From: Dioscorea cayenensis subsp. rotundata
Taxonomy: Eukaryota; Streptophyta; Magnoliopsida; Dioscoreales; Dioscoreaceae
NCBI RefSeq assembly: GCF_009730915.1
Contig: NC_052488.1
Span: 23,225,868-23,289,867, forward strand
Reading direction: 5' to 3'
Length of the DNA: 64,000 nt
In this document: positions 46,926 to 58,971 of the stretch, in pieces
Layout: the number at the start of each line of letters is the position of its first letter
Numbering within the stretch: the first letter of the stretch is position 1
Notes under the pieces: generated by a model
The model's database searches: none
What the model was told of the DNA's origin: nothing
Seen by the model: only the letters and a program-made list of their open reading frames with translations
Made by a program: the position numbers and the translations under genes

Positions 46926-47280
46926 ATATATATATATATATATATATATATTATTATATATGTGTGTGTGTGGATCAGTGGATGTGTGATGAAAACAGCT
47001 ATAACTTGGTAGGCTGGGCGTAATATGGCATCGAATTGAATTGGGGTTGATTAGGGTGTGTCATTAATGTGGTTGTGCTGTACAACAAGTATGGCTGAGG
47101 CGGTGTGGCACACAGTCTTATAAATATGAAAGAAAAGCCATTACTCACTCCTATTTCAGGATAGAGTCACTCCCACACGGTAGCCTTTTCCAATTCCCAG
47201 TTTCCCACCCTTGTCTGCCTTTAAATTCTCTGTTTTATATGACTTATGAAAATCAATAAAAATGCTTCAACTTGAGCCCA

Positions 47281-47530
47281 AGTGTGTGGATCCAAATTTG
47301 AGCCCAATGTGCAGCTCACCTTGCTGCTGTTACTGTTAGAGAAAGCAGAGATTGAAGAAGAATTTAGTGGATTTTTGGCGTGTGCAGAGACACCTGCCCT
47401 CACAAAATTTATCACTCGCGTCTGCATCTCGGGTTTTACAACAATTCCCTCAGGATACAACAAAATTCCAAAATCATATTTTGCAAAAAAATAATGATCT
47501 ACATGGAGAACTTTTACTATATTTAAAAAG
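47281..47530. other. Copy B contig end beyond the repeat
   Basis: No match to the sequence left of 1811. A minus-strand frame enters here from the N run and is not recognised. Ends at gap 2. Confidence 0.5.
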
Positions 47531-48530
47531 NNNNNNNNNNNNNNNNNNNNNNNNNNNNNNNNNNNNNNNNNNNNNNNNNNNNNNNNNNNNNNNNNNNNNN
47601 NNNNNNNNNNNNNNNNNNNNNNNNNNNNNNNNNNNNNNNNNNNNNNNNNNNNNNNNNNNNNNNNNNNNNNNNNNNNNNNNNNNNNNNNNNNNNNNNNNNN
47701 NNNNNNNNNNNNNNNNNNNNNNNNNNNNNNNNNNNNNNNNNNNNNNNNNNNNNNNNNNNNNNNNNNNNNNNNNNNNNNNNNNNNNNNNNNNNNNNNNNNN
47801 NNNNNNNNNNNNNNNNNNNNNNNNNNNNNNNNNNNNNNNNNNNNNNNNNNNNNNNNNNNNNNNNNNNNNNNNNNNNNNNNNNNNNNNNNNNNNNNNNNNN
47901 NNNNNNNNNNNNNNNNNNNNNNNNNNNNNNNNNNNNNNNNNNNNNNNNNNNNNNNNNNNNNNNNNNNNNNNNNNNNNNNNNNNNNNNNNNNNNNNNNNNN
48001 NNNNNNNNNNNNNNNNNNNNNNNNNNNNNNNNNNNNNNNNNNNNNNNNNNNNNNNNNNNNNNNNNNNNNNNNNNNNNNNNNNNNNNNNNNNNNNNNNNNN
48101 NNNNNNNNNNNNNNNNNNNNNNNNNNNNNNNNNNNNNNNNNNNNNNNNNNNNNNNNNNNNNNNNNNNNNNNNNNNNNNNNNNNNNNNNNNNNNNNNNNNN
48201 NNNNNNNNNNNNNNNNNNNNNNNNNNNNNNNNNNNNNNNNNNNNNNNNNNNNNNNNNNNNNNNNNNNNNNNNNNNNNNNNNNNNNNNNNNNNNNNNNNNN
48301 NNNNNNNNNNNNNNNNNNNNNNNNNNNNNNNNNNNNNNNNNNNNNNNNNNNNNNNNNNNNNNNNNNNNNNNNNNNNNNNNNNNNNNNNNNNNNNNNNNNN
48401 NNNNNNNNNNNNNNNNNNNNNNNNNNNNNNNNNNNNNNNNNNNNNNNNNNNNNNNNNNNNNNNNNNNNNNNNNNNNNNNNNNNNNNNNNNNNNNNNNNNN
48501 NNNNNNNNNNNNNNNNNNNNNNNNNNNNNN
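47531..48530. other. Assembly gap of exactly 1000 N
   Basis: Second placeholder gap, the same length as the first. Confidence 0.99.
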
Positions 48531-49177
48531 GGAAGTTATTACGTATTGCTGTGGAAAAAAAACTATGGTATAATATATTGAGACAACACTCTTTACTCAC
48601 CTGCTTCTAATGGAATAGCTGAAAAGGGAAAATAGAACTCTTAGCGATGTGGCGATGAAGTGCTATGTTAATTAGTTCGAAGGCGCTCCCACAATTTATG
48701 GGGAGAAGCCATTTTGATCAGCCTTGTCATATTCAAAATAGAATTCCTTTTAAGAAAAACCTGGTAAAACTCCTTGAATTATGGAAGTGATATGCACCTA
48801 ATTTAAAAATATCTTAAGGTTTGGGGTTGTTTCGTTAGCAAAGGTACTATTACCTGATTCTAAAAAGAGAAAAATTGGTCCCAAAACTTTTGATTGTATG
48901 CTAATTGGATATACTTTGAATAGTGCTGCATATAGATTCATGGTTGTTAAGAGTGACATTATGAACCTAATACTATTGTGGAGTCTAAAAATGCAGATTT
49001 TTCGAACATATTTTTCCTTTTGAAATCATGTGTTGATAATATCGCACATTCACTATATATTACTAGCTACAGATTCAGCAAATGTTGATGCTTCTGATTT
49101 TGAATTAAGGAGTAAAAGGACTAGGAAAGAAATATAGTTTTTGGAAATGACTTCATTACATTACTTGTGAGGATGTT

Positions 49178-50003
49178 TTGAAAGAAGCTATTAATAGTGA
49201 ATTAGAGTCAATATTATCTAATCATACTTGGGAATTAGTAGACCTTCCACCTGGTTCAAAAACTATAGGTTGCAAATGGATTTTTAAGAAAAAACTTAAA
49301 CCTGATGGGTCTATTGATAAATATAAAGCTAGATTAGTAGCCAAAGGATATTCTCAAAAGAAAGACATTGACTACTTTGACACTTATGCTCCTGTTACTA
49401 GAATTTCTTCCATTCGAATTTTAATTGCATTAGCTGCTATTAACAATTTAATTATTCATCAAATGGATGTTAAGACAGCTTTCTTAAATGGAGATCTCGA
49501 AGAAAAATTTATATGGATCAACCCGAAGGGTGTGATTCCTAACAACAAGCATAAGGTATGCAAAACTTATGAAATCTTTTTATATGGGCTCAAACAAGCA
49601 CCAAAACAATGGCATGAAAAATTTAATCATGTTTTAGTTTCCAATGGTTATTTTATAAATGAATCTGATAAATGTATTCAGCAAATTTTTAACAATGTGG
49701 GTGTTATAATTTGGTTTATATGTAGATGATATGCTTAGCTTTTTGGTACTCGTTAGAAATAGTAGTTGAGATGTCAGAATTTTCTTGCATCTAGAATTTG
49801 ACATGAAGGACACGGGTGAAGCACATTTTATTCTTGGAATTAAAATTTCTAAATCAGATGATGGAATAATGCTTTCACAAGAAAATTATGTTAAAAAAGT
49901 ATTAAAGAAATATAATCAATTTAATTGCAACCTGTCTCAACTCCATATGATAGTGCTTTTCATTTTAAGGAAGAATAAAGGGGTTAGTGTTTCTCAAAAA
50001 TGA
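49178..50003 (+). pseudogene. Copia-3 reverse transcriptase remnant
   Basis: The first frame (49178-49729) holds SNHTWELVDLPPGSKTIGCK, YKARLVAKGYSQKKDIDYFD, TYAPVTRISSIRILIALAA, QMDVKTAFLNGDLEE and LYGLKQAPKQWHEKF. It breaks just before the catalytic YVDD, which appears out of frame (LYVDDML) near 49720. A second frame (49785-50003) continues with MKDTGEAHFILGIKI. Frameshifts make it inactive. Confidence 0.9.
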
Positions 50004-51249
50004 ATATGCACAAGTAATTGTAGTTTAATGTATTTGATGAACTGCACTGCTCCTCGACATTACTTATGCAGTTTGCAAATTGAGCAGATATACACATAGA
50101 CCAAATAAGGACCATTGATTGCCCCGATCGATATTAAAATATTTGAAAGGAACTATTAATTTTTTGGACTAATGTGATTCGGTTTTCCCGCAGAGATTTT
50201 GAAGGGTATAGTGATGCTAATCGGATTTCTGATTCGGATGAAACAAAAGTCAACCAAAGTGGATTTATTTTTCACTTTAGGAGGGCTCGCAGTGTGTCTT
50301 GAAGTCTTCAAAACAAACTTTGCGACAAAGAAATTAACAATGAGTCTAATTTGTCAGCACTTGAGAAAATAGGCAATCAAGGAATGGATTAGGAATTTCC
50401 TCACGATGTTCCTCTTTGAAGAAACCACCCCCTTTCTCGGTTTCAATTCATTGTGATAGCATGCAGTCGCTATGCATGTAGCCAAGAATAAATCATATAA
50501 TGGTAAAAGTAGGCATATATGTTTAAGACATAATATTGTGAGGCAATTGTTTGAAGATGGAGTGATATCACTAAACTATGTAAGATCATAGGTAACCGGG
50601 CTCGATCCTTTTAACTCAAAGCACTAGGTAGAAAAACTAGTGTGTGAGACATCGAGGGAATGGGATTGTTGCCTATAACAAAATTCAACAATGATAGTAA
50701 CCCAACCTGTGTAATTAGTAAATCTAAGAAATAGGTTCATATGGGTAAAAACAAGTCATTGGTTGTTTGGAGATACATATCTATTTCTTATCCCTTCCTA
50801 TGGTGTATAGTGTAATCGCAATGCGTAAAAGGATGAATTTGATTCTTAATGAATTCCATAGTTCAATTTTGAATGGTGTATTTAATCGCAATTTTACACC
50901 GATGGATTCACCCATATAAGTGTGAAAGTGAGTCGCTTTTTCTACGAAAAAACTCACCCAAGTTTTTCTAGAGCACTTATGAATTCCCTGTGCTTTGGAG
51001 CATGGTCGAAAAGGTGCCAACCCGATTAGAGTTGCTCAGATTTTAAGAAGGTAATGTGATTTATGAGACGATTGATTTACAACAAGGAATGCTGGTTCAT
51101 AGAAATTTTTATTTCACCAAGTTCATGTAAGTCACTTCTTATATATTCTAGGAATTAGTTCATAGCCCCCAAGGCACTAGTTCTGATGCATTATCTTCAT
51201 TTGTTCCGTTTCTTTTTCTTCTATCTAAATATTTTGAAATGGGGGGGAT

Positions 51250-51470
51250 TGTTAGAGGGCCCATATTCTTTAGGCCCATATTTGTTTCAAAACATTCCCT
51301 ACTAAGGTTTTAATACCACATTGCTCTCACAAGAAATTTATCTACTTTATATATAAGACTATTCATTATCCTTTAACATCGCTTTTAGTGGTTATGTTTC
51401 TCTACGCCAGCAGTGCAGTGGGTGCAAATTTCGTTGTTTAGATCGAAATTAGCTTTAGAAATTCAACGCA
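51250..51470 (+). repeat. Probable 3' LTR of Copia-3
   Basis: Begins TGTTAGAGGGCCC directly after a purine tract. The right end is uncertain; a CA occurs near 51469. No second copy is available in the window. Confidence 0.5.
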
Positions 51471-51813
51471 TGATGCGGACATGAATGCACCCGATTTAGT
51501 GGGTGCACTACATAATGGGTTTTTACCTTTTTACCCCTTTCAAAGAAATTTAATTTTTGCGCCTTTTCTTGTTCGGGCCTCTTCAGACCGCAATAAGGAG
51601 GCGAATTTGTTCTTAAGAACAGTGCTCTTGCGCGCCTCAATCTACCTGTGTTCTGTTAACCCGTTCCTGTTTTTTTCCAACAGTCTCAACTTCATTGGGT
51701 CTTCCAAATGACCCATACACGGACGGAGTATAGGGCCACGCTAATTTTACCTGGATGAAGACACCGGAGCTATATAACCACCTACAAGAGAATTGTTGCC
51801 CCTTCTTTTATCA

Positions 51814-52290
51814 GAGTCATTTAACTCAAAGTAGCCCACTTTTTTATTAAACCAAATGGCCCTAGGGCCATTTTAATTATCAAAATGGCCCTAGGACCAT
51901 CACATCACGCATGTGGGTGACGTGATATCGACGCGTACCGACTCAACGCTAATGCGGCATTTTTTTAAATAAAAAAATTTTTGATTTTTCATTTTTAACC
52001 CCTGAATTGTTTTATAATCAATAAGTTGGCTTATTCTTGGATTTTTTTAACCAAATTTTTTTAAAAATTTTTATTAAACTTTTAAAAATTTATTAAACTT
52101 TTTAAATAATTTTTTAAAATATATAAGTGTGTTTTTAATTTAAATCCCTTTATTTGTTTTATAATTAACAAATTATCTTTTCTCTTTGATTATTTAACCC
52201 AAATTTTATTTAAAAAAATTATGCACTTTTTTAATTTATTAAATAAATTAATTTTAAAGAATATATTTGAATATGAAAACACAAATTTTA
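51814..52290 (+). repeat. Left terminal inverted repeat of the Mutator-like element
   Basis: Matches the reverse complement of 52711-53187 along its whole length with scattered differences. The outer 180 bases are GC-richer, the inner part is very AT-rich. Confidence 0.92.
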
Positions 52291-52602
52291 AAATTACATG
52301 TCTTGAGGGTTTGTAGTACTGCAAATGCAAACATTAACCCATATGTGTTATGCCCTCATTGGTTGACTGTAATGTCATATAGACAAACTTATGCTCCATG
52401 TTTTCATCCGGTACCGAGTTCACAATTTTGGCAACCTGTACCTGGGCCAAAAATGGTTTCACCTGTTGGTCGACGTACTGCTGGCCGACCAAAGATCAGA
52501 CGTAAACGAATGCATATGGATAGAAACCCTGATCATAGTAGACATAATTTATGCTCTATATGTAAACAACCCGGTCATTATAGAACTACTTGCCCTAGGT
52601 AA
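52267..52602 (+). pseudogene. Transposase C-terminal fragment with CCHC zinc knuckle
   Basis: The end of this 111-residue frame reads GRRTAGRPKIRRKRMHMD followed by CSICKQPGHYRTTC (C-x2-C-x4-H-x4-C). An AGRPKxxR basic stretch followed by a knuckle is typical of the C-terminus of MuDR/MULE-type and related FAR1-like transposases. The DDE catalytic core is missing. The first 20 or so residues come from the terminal repeat. It could also be a captured host gene piece. Confidence 0.75.
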
Positions 52603-52710
52603 GGGAGAAATATATTATGTAACTTTACTTTATATTTAAATGCAATTATGCTTTTTAATTTCAAATAATTTTAAATTTTATTATTGATTTAACGATTTAA
52701 TTAAAAAATA

Positions 52711-53187
52711 AATTTGTGTTTTCATATTCAAATATATTCTTTAAAATTAATTTATTTAATAAATTTAAAAAATACATAATTTTTTTTAAATAAAATTTGG
52801 GTTAAATAATCAAAGAGAAAAGATAATTTGTTAATTATAAAACAAATAAGGGATTTAAATTAAAAAAACACACTTATATATTTTAAAAAAATTTATTTAA
52901 AAGTTTAATAAATTTTAAAAGTTTAATAAAAAATTTTTAAAAAAAAATGGTTAAAAATACCCTAGAATAAGCCAACTTATTGATTATAAAACAATTCAGG
53001 GGTTAAAATGAAAAAATCAAGAGTTTTATTTTAAAAATGCCACATCAGCGCTGAGTCAGCGCCCAGTCAGCATATCACATCACCCACATGGGTGATGTGA
53101 TGGTCCTAGGGCCATTTTGATAATTAAAATGGCCCTAGGGCCATTTGGTTTAATAAAAAAAAGGGGGGGATACTTGGTTAAATGGCC
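52711..53187 (-). repeat. Right terminal inverted repeat of the Mutator-like element
   Basis: Partner of 51814-52290. Confidence 0.92.
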
Positions 53188-53395
53188 CTTTTATCAATGT
53201 TGTAGTGTCTTTATGTAGTTATAGTGTCCTCTTCCCACTTTTGGTAGACTCAATGTAATTTCATTTGTATCTATTTCGTAATCCTATTTTCTTTTCCCAT
53301 AATTTATTCTCTCCATAAAGTGTGGCTCACCCACTTTATCTATATACACACATAGAGATACATGTAAATTGCTTTATAACAGATAAATGTGAAGT

Positions 53396-53790
53396 GTTAT
53401 GTTCTAGTTTTGAGGGATTTAAACCCAATTATATTACTTGTTGAGAAATAGAACAATGATCTAAAGAGAAAATCAAAAGCAATCACACAAAAAAGCCATG
53501 AGATTTAACGAGGTTTGGCAGGTATACCTACGTCCTCGGGAGTGGAGCGGCTGTCGATTCTCTTATTAGAAAATTAATTAGGGTTACATATTACATGAAT
53601 ATATATATATATATATATAAACCCTACCCGGTACAATTTATCAAAATACCCCTGTACCGTACCGCTTGGGCTTTGCACCCGCATGCACCCCCAACCCATC
53701 TCGGTACTTCCCCCCAATGGGAAGATGTTGTCACTCCGCTCAAACATCTGCCCGTTCACCATGTATATGAGCCATATACAACATTACTTA
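53396..53790. repeat. Probable LTR remnant of a Copia-type element
   Basis: The stretch GATTTAACGAGGTTTGGCAG followed by CTACGTCCTCGGGAG (about 53500-53545) resembles a sequence found in LTRs of many plant Copia elements. No coding region or target duplication was identified. Borders are not defined. Confidence 0.35.
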
Positions 53791-54568
53791 TAAGAGAATA
53801 CATGCAAATTCTCTCTTTCTATAGAGGTGTATATCTATGTGATTTTGGGGACAAAAGTTGATAAAACCACATTTATTAGAAGAAAAAATAATAATAAAGT
53901 ACAACTACTAAGAGCGGCATAAAGGAAGTATAAAAAAGTCCACTAATCTTGGAGCAAACAAAACTAAAGAGAAAAAAAGAATCTATGAGACATTTTTCTA
54001 ACAAATATCAATTTTTCCATACTTATCCAAATAATAGCTAATAACTTCAAAAATCCTATTTAAGCCTATATCCCATTTTTAGAACTTTAACAAATTTATA
54101 GCTTTTTATATCATTAAATTTGTCAAACATTAAACCCTACATGCATCTATGGGCACAATGCTTAAACCACTTGAACATGCAAAACTCCAACGGCCTGGTT
54201 CAAGCATTAATGGGATATAATAATAACTGTGGCCTGAAGGAGGGCCCAAAATATATCAAGCATTCAGATTGAGGAGAATTATAGCTAAGAATATGGAGGT
54301 GATTCCATATAAGCTCTAGGCTAGCAGCCCACAAACCTTCCATTGTATCAGTCAAGATAGATCTTTTAAGATGGTTGATGAAGGCCTGCGAAAAGCCAGA
54401 CTTTACCTTCTTTTATTGTTATTATTGTTTTTCTTAGAATGATAGTATATATATTTACATACATTGTGTATACTTTTTATGTGCATACTCTAAATGTACA
54501 CCACTTTTATATATTTATATGGGTTGCTTTGCCATAATGAAGACATATTTCTCTTATATTATCTATCA
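53791..54568. other. AT-rich DNA, possibly including a 5' LTR
   Basis: No gene was recognised. The last 100-150 bases before the TGGTATCAGA at 54569 should be the 5' LTR of the following Copia remnant, but I could not match them to its 3' LTR. Confidence 0.35.
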
Positions 54569-56740
54569 TGGTATCAGACGTCAGGCGACCTCACTGCATT
54601 CCCTCCAAACTTCAATCCGGATTGCCGTCTCTTCTTCATTATTGACGAGAAAAACCCTCATGTCCCATTTGTACAATCCGGCATAGCGTCTTTCTCGCCA
54701 AATCTTCTTTGCTTGTCCAAGCTACGGCAACTTCCCGTACCTCTCGTTGTCTCTTCTTCACTTGTCCAAGCTCCAATGAGAGGAACCATCCTACTCTCAC
54801 AGAGGCCCGAGAGAGCCACATTGCACCAAGGCTCTGTCATTTGCCCTAAACCTTGTCGACTTCATCAGCTTGCCAGTGTCATAGGTCTCGATCGCCACCA
54901 TCTACAGCTTCCACCAGATCTGACCATCACCAGGTGACGCTACACCAAGTGTGATCAGCATCACCGTTACGATCATCGCCAGGTGGAGCTGCACCCAGGT
55001 GGGATCATCACTACTGTTCAACTCGCCACCGACCGGAGCCAACCACCACCACCATTTATTCCATTTGACCAAATTCACAAAACCCTCAAAACCTTGGATA
55101 ACGAGGTTAAATTAATCATTATTATATTCTCTGTAACAGTGATAGAGATTGAAAAACAAAAATGACCTCCTTTTCATCTTCTCCAAATTTCCTTGCTCCC
55201 GTGGATGACAAACTCAATTCTCCAATTACAAAAAATGGTTTACTACCGTTCGTATTATCTTACTTGGCTTGGAGTTGCTTGACCATGTTGATGGTACTTC
55301 TTCCAAGCCTTCTAAACCGGACCCATCATGGACTCTAGCTGATCATTATACCATGGCATTTATTTGTCAATCTTATAAGGTTGATATTCGTATGGAGATT
55401 GGAAATCTTCCCGCTGCTCGTGCGATGTGGGAACACTTGACTTATATGTTTGAGCATTTTAGCTCTGCTCGACCGTATACCATTTTGCAGGATATTACTC
55501 ACCAATAGCAACATGAGCGCTCTGTCAGGGAGCATGTCACCAAGTTGCATTCTTTGTGGAGGCAAATTGATCCTTCGGAGGTGTCTACCTGCTTGACATT
55601 GAAATGTTGCAAAATTCGCACTCAGTCTTGCCAAACATAGCTCACTTTTGAGTTCTTGATGTGTCTTCATCCTGACTTTGAAACTGTTCACAATTAGTTA
55701 CTCAATCGTGACCCTCTATCTTCCTTCATTTGATGATGTTGTTCGCAGTGTCATTGCTGAGGAAATTCATACCTCTCACCAAACTTTCTGGTCCTTTGTT
55801 CTCTGATCCAACCAAGTATCATTAGGTAGTAGGCGCCATACAATATATCGCTCTTACTCACCCTGATCTCTCTTTCTCAGTCAATAAGGTGTGCCAATTC
55901 ATACATCAACCAACAAAGACCCATTGGTATACATAAAATGAATCCTTCAATATCTCAAGGGGACCTCTGGTTATGGTTTATTTTTCAAGCATGGTTCTAC
56001 CTACCATCTTCAGGCATTCTATGATGCGGATTGTGCTGGTTGTCATGATGATCGCAAGTCCACAAGAGGCTTAGCAATTTTCTTAGGAAATAACCTTATC
56101 TCATGGAGTTCTTATAAGCAACGAACAGTCTCCCGATCTTAAACCGAAGCAGAATACAAGGCGCTTGCAAATACCTCTTCTGAGCTCATGTGGTTCCAGT
56201 CCCTTTTCTCCAACATTGGCCTAGCTCTCTCATCTCCTCCAATCCTTTGGTGTGTTAACCTTGGTGCCACACTACCACCTACCTCTCCGCAAACCCTATA
56301 TTCCATGCTCGAACGAAACATGTTGAGATTAATTTTCACTTTGTTCATAACAAGGTAGCTCGTCGCGACCTTCAGGTTTAATTCATCACCACTCAAGATC
56401 AACTTGTGGATATTATAACTAAACTGTTAGCCAAGTCTCTGTTTGAGTCTCTTCGGTCCAAGCTAGCTACGAGTCGCTTCCCGACTTTAGCTTGTGGTGG
56501 TGTATTAGAGAATATCCATCGCATCTTCCATATCTCCCAAATATATAAATAATATTATAGAATATCCATAACATCTTCCATATCTCTCAAATATATATAT
56601 GATATTTTACAATTGGCATATGATCCCTTAGATTGATAATTTCTTTATATAGTGGTGGCTATATTTACATACGTGTACATCTTTATATACGTGTAATTTT
56701 ATGGAGATTAATATAGAGAATTTTATTTGTTTTAGCAACG
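54569..56740 (+). mobile_element. Internally deleted, decayed Copia remnant (Copia-5)
   Basis: A primer-binding site TGGTATCAGA lies at 54569-54578. A UBN2-type gag remnant follows (55159-55580; SYKVDIRMEIGNLPAARAMW, EHVTKLHSLWRQID). The sequence then passes almost directly to RNase H (about 55950-56430; LQYLKGTSGYGLFF, TEAEYKALAN out of frame), so protease, integrase and most of reverse transcriptase are deleted. A likely 3' LTR starts TGTATTAGAG at 56501. Many stops. Confidence 0.75.
55269..55508 (+). pseudogene. Copia-5 gag fragment
   Basis: Carries the UBN2-type sequence WTLADHYTMAFICQSYK and MWEHLTYMFEHFSSARPY, stopped at DITHQ. The homologous reading continues after the stop with QHERSVREHVTKLHSLW. 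Confidence 0.75.
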
Positions 56741-56973
56741 GGGAGCCATGATATGTGCTCATTGCAAAAGACCTTATTCACCATGTTTCGGATTTGGACG
56801 TACATCCTTCACATGGGACAAATAAATCTTACCACTAAACTATACTATGATTGGCAATAATCAAGCTCCTTACCACTAGACTATGCTATGCTAGTGCTTG
56901 CAATAATCAAGCTAATTAAAACTGGAATAAATACTCTCAAGCTCCTTATATAGTGGACAGAAAAGGTATATAT

Positions 56974-57285
56974 TGTTAGAATTGGAAGATAGGAAGAAGA
57001 GACAGAGTTCTCATAGAGATACCAAGGTTACTGAGAAGCAAGATACACTATATTGAAGCTAATAGAAACATAAAGCAAAGATTCAAATATAAAGACTCCT
57101 AAGTTGACTCAGTCCCTGACACTAAACACAAACATCAAAAGAAAGACAAAAGACAAAAGATAAAAAGTATAAAGTTAACATCCAACCTCAACCCAGAAAT
57201 TCTTGAGTTGTCCAATCGAATTCCAGCAGGATCTTTGACAAGTAAACGGTCAGCGCTTCAGAGGTATAGAGTAACTATTCTAACA
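56974..57285 (-). repeat. 3' LTR of Copia-4
   Basis: Pairs with 61333-61655. Several A-run length differences and substitutions are visible. Confidence 0.93.
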
Positions 57286-57293
57286 TACTCCCC

Positions 57294-58730
57294 TTACTCT
57301 AAACCTCTGACACACAGTTCATCTCTAAACTGTTTGAATTTGTAATTGGGTAATCCTTTTGTGAAGACATCCGCCACTTGGTCGTGAGTGTTGCAGTGAA
57401 CAATACTAATAACTTCATCTTTTATCATATTATGAATGAAGTGGTATCGGGTGTCGATATGCTTCGTTCGACTATGATGAGTAGGATTTCGAGCTATGGA
57501 GATGGACGAACTATTATCACATCTGATGATTATAGGGAGCTCCTGCTTCTCATTCATGTTTGCCAAGAGGCGACCCAACCAAACAGCTTCACAGGTAGCG
57601 GATGAAACTGATATGCATTCGACCTCGGTGCTCGATAGTGCGCTACAGCTTGTTTCTTTGAACACCAAGCTACCGCCCCCGAACCAAGAGAAAAACCCAT
57701 CCTATTCTCGCTCCGTCGATCGATCTGACGAGCCTCCCCAATCACTGTCGAAGTATCCAAAGAGAACGAACTCTTCATTCTTTGTATAATGGATTCCATA
57801 TCCAGTGGTGCCACTCACATATCGCAGAATTCTCTTCACTGCTTCATAATGATGCTTCGTTGGTGTTTGCATGAAACGAGCTACAACTGAAATAGCATGT
57901 ATTATGTCCAAACGAGTGTGAGTTAAGTAGAGGAGATTCCCAACGATCTTCCTGTACTTGGATCCATCTATTTTCCCTGAATTATCTTCAGAGTGCAACT
58001 TCTCATTGAGATTTATTGGGCTAGCGATGGGATTACAATGTAACATCCCAGTTTTGCTCAGAATATCCTCTGCATATTTTCCTTGTGTAATGAACAATGT
58101 ATCCTTGCATTATAGCACCTCTAACCCAAGAAAGTATTTCAATTGTCCCAAGTCTGACATCTCAAACTCCTTTATCATATTCTCTTTGAATTGCACCAGC
58201 ATTTCTTCAGAACTGCTCATATATATTATATCATCCACGTATAGGAACAGCAGCAGGATTTTGGTGTCGGTCTTGACTCTTCTATAGCATGTTGGTTCAT
58301 TAGCACTCCTTACGAACCCCAGTTGATGGAAATGAGAGTCTATTCGACTGTACCAGGTTCGTGGAGCCTGTCGGAGGCCGTAAAGAGCTTTGTTTAGCAT
58401 GTAAACTTTCTCCTCTTGTCCTTCAATGATGAACCCCTCTGGTTACTTCACGAAGACCTCTTCCTTTAACTCCCTGCTAAGAAACGCATTCTTAATGTCA
58501 AGTTGGTGAATCTTCCACCCCCTTTGAACACCTATAGCGAGGAACAAACACACAGTCTCAATTCTAGCGACTGGGGAGAAGATCTCATCGAAATCCACTC
58601 CTTCTATCTGTCTATATCCCTTTGTAACGATTCTTGCTTTCTTTCTCAGCATGGTTCCGTCTGGGTTAAATTTGGATTTGAACACCCATTTTAATCCGAT
58701 GGCCTTCTTCCCCTCAGGTAAAGTTAACAA
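57294..58730 (-). pseudogene. Copia-4 reverse transcriptase and RNase H
   Basis: In minus-strand order: KKAIGLKWVFKSKFNPDGTM, FDEIFSPVARIETVCLFLA and QLDIKNAFLSRELKEEVFV (58730-58443); LYGLRQAPRTWYSRIDSHF and the catalytic LYVDDIIYM (58400-58110); YRKIVGNLLYLTHTRLDIIH and GYFDSDWGG (58097-57702); and RNase H end with STEVECISVSSATCEAVWLG, IIRCDNSSSISIARNP and VADVFTKGLP (57668-57294). At least four frames are involved, so no polyprotein is possible. Confidence 0.92.
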
Positions 58731-58971
58731 CTCCCAAGTGTTGTTCCGAGATCGCCTCCATTTCTTCTTTCATAGCAGTGAGCCAGCCTTCATTCTTTAC
58801 AGCATCATCAAACGAAGTTGGATCTGCAGCTGTTAAGGCGAAAGAGCAGGTATCATATATCTCAATTAGGTTTCTATACCTTGTCGGAGGGTTGTCATCT
58901 TCAGACATACTCTGAGAGACCACTGGTGAAGATGTGTTCAAATCTTGAGACGACATCATCCGTTTATCAGT

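Larger units (their letters stand above)
17325..47280 (-). repeat. Right arm (copy B) of the large inverted repeat
   Basis: This is the reverse-complement counterpart of 1811-15971, enlarged by insertions: 17505-25804 (variable block), 25936-27609 (LINE-type) and 36548-43243 (Copia with nested solo LTR). Removing these restores collinearity. It forms, with 47281-47530, one contig bounded by two 1000-N gaps. Both host genes are present but each has indels that break or alter the frame. Confidence 0.93.
48531..51470 (+). mobile_element. Decayed Copia retrotransposon, 3' part (Copia-3)
   Basis: From the gap onward: an integrase tail (SPASNGIAEKGK-like near 48597), a pre-RT segment with KRKIGPKTFDCMLIGYT (about 48865-48915), reverse transcriptase (49178-49729), GFSD/RNase H remnants (50190-50560), a non-coding stretch, a purine tract AAATGGGGGGGAT (about 51237-51249), and a likely 3' LTR beginning TGTTAGAGG at 51250. 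The LTR end near 51470 is a guess. The 5' half is in or beyond the gap. Confidence 0.85.
51814..53187 (+). mobile_element. Mutator-like element with long terminal inverted repeats
   Basis: Inverted repeats of about 475 bp (51814-52290, 52711-53187) enclose 420 bp. The flanking 9-bp duplication CTTTTATCA (51805-51813, 53188-53196) is perfect and is the hallmark length of Mutator-like transposons. The outer repeat contains the doubled motif ATGGCCCTAGGGCCAT and CACATCACCCATGTGGG. The core retains only the C-terminal zinc-knuckle part of a transposase, so the element is non-autonomous. Confidence 0.93.

Noticed and set aside
47221-48600. Long open frames across gap 2
   Set aside because: Same artefact. 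The short real part at 47221-47530 is not recognisable.
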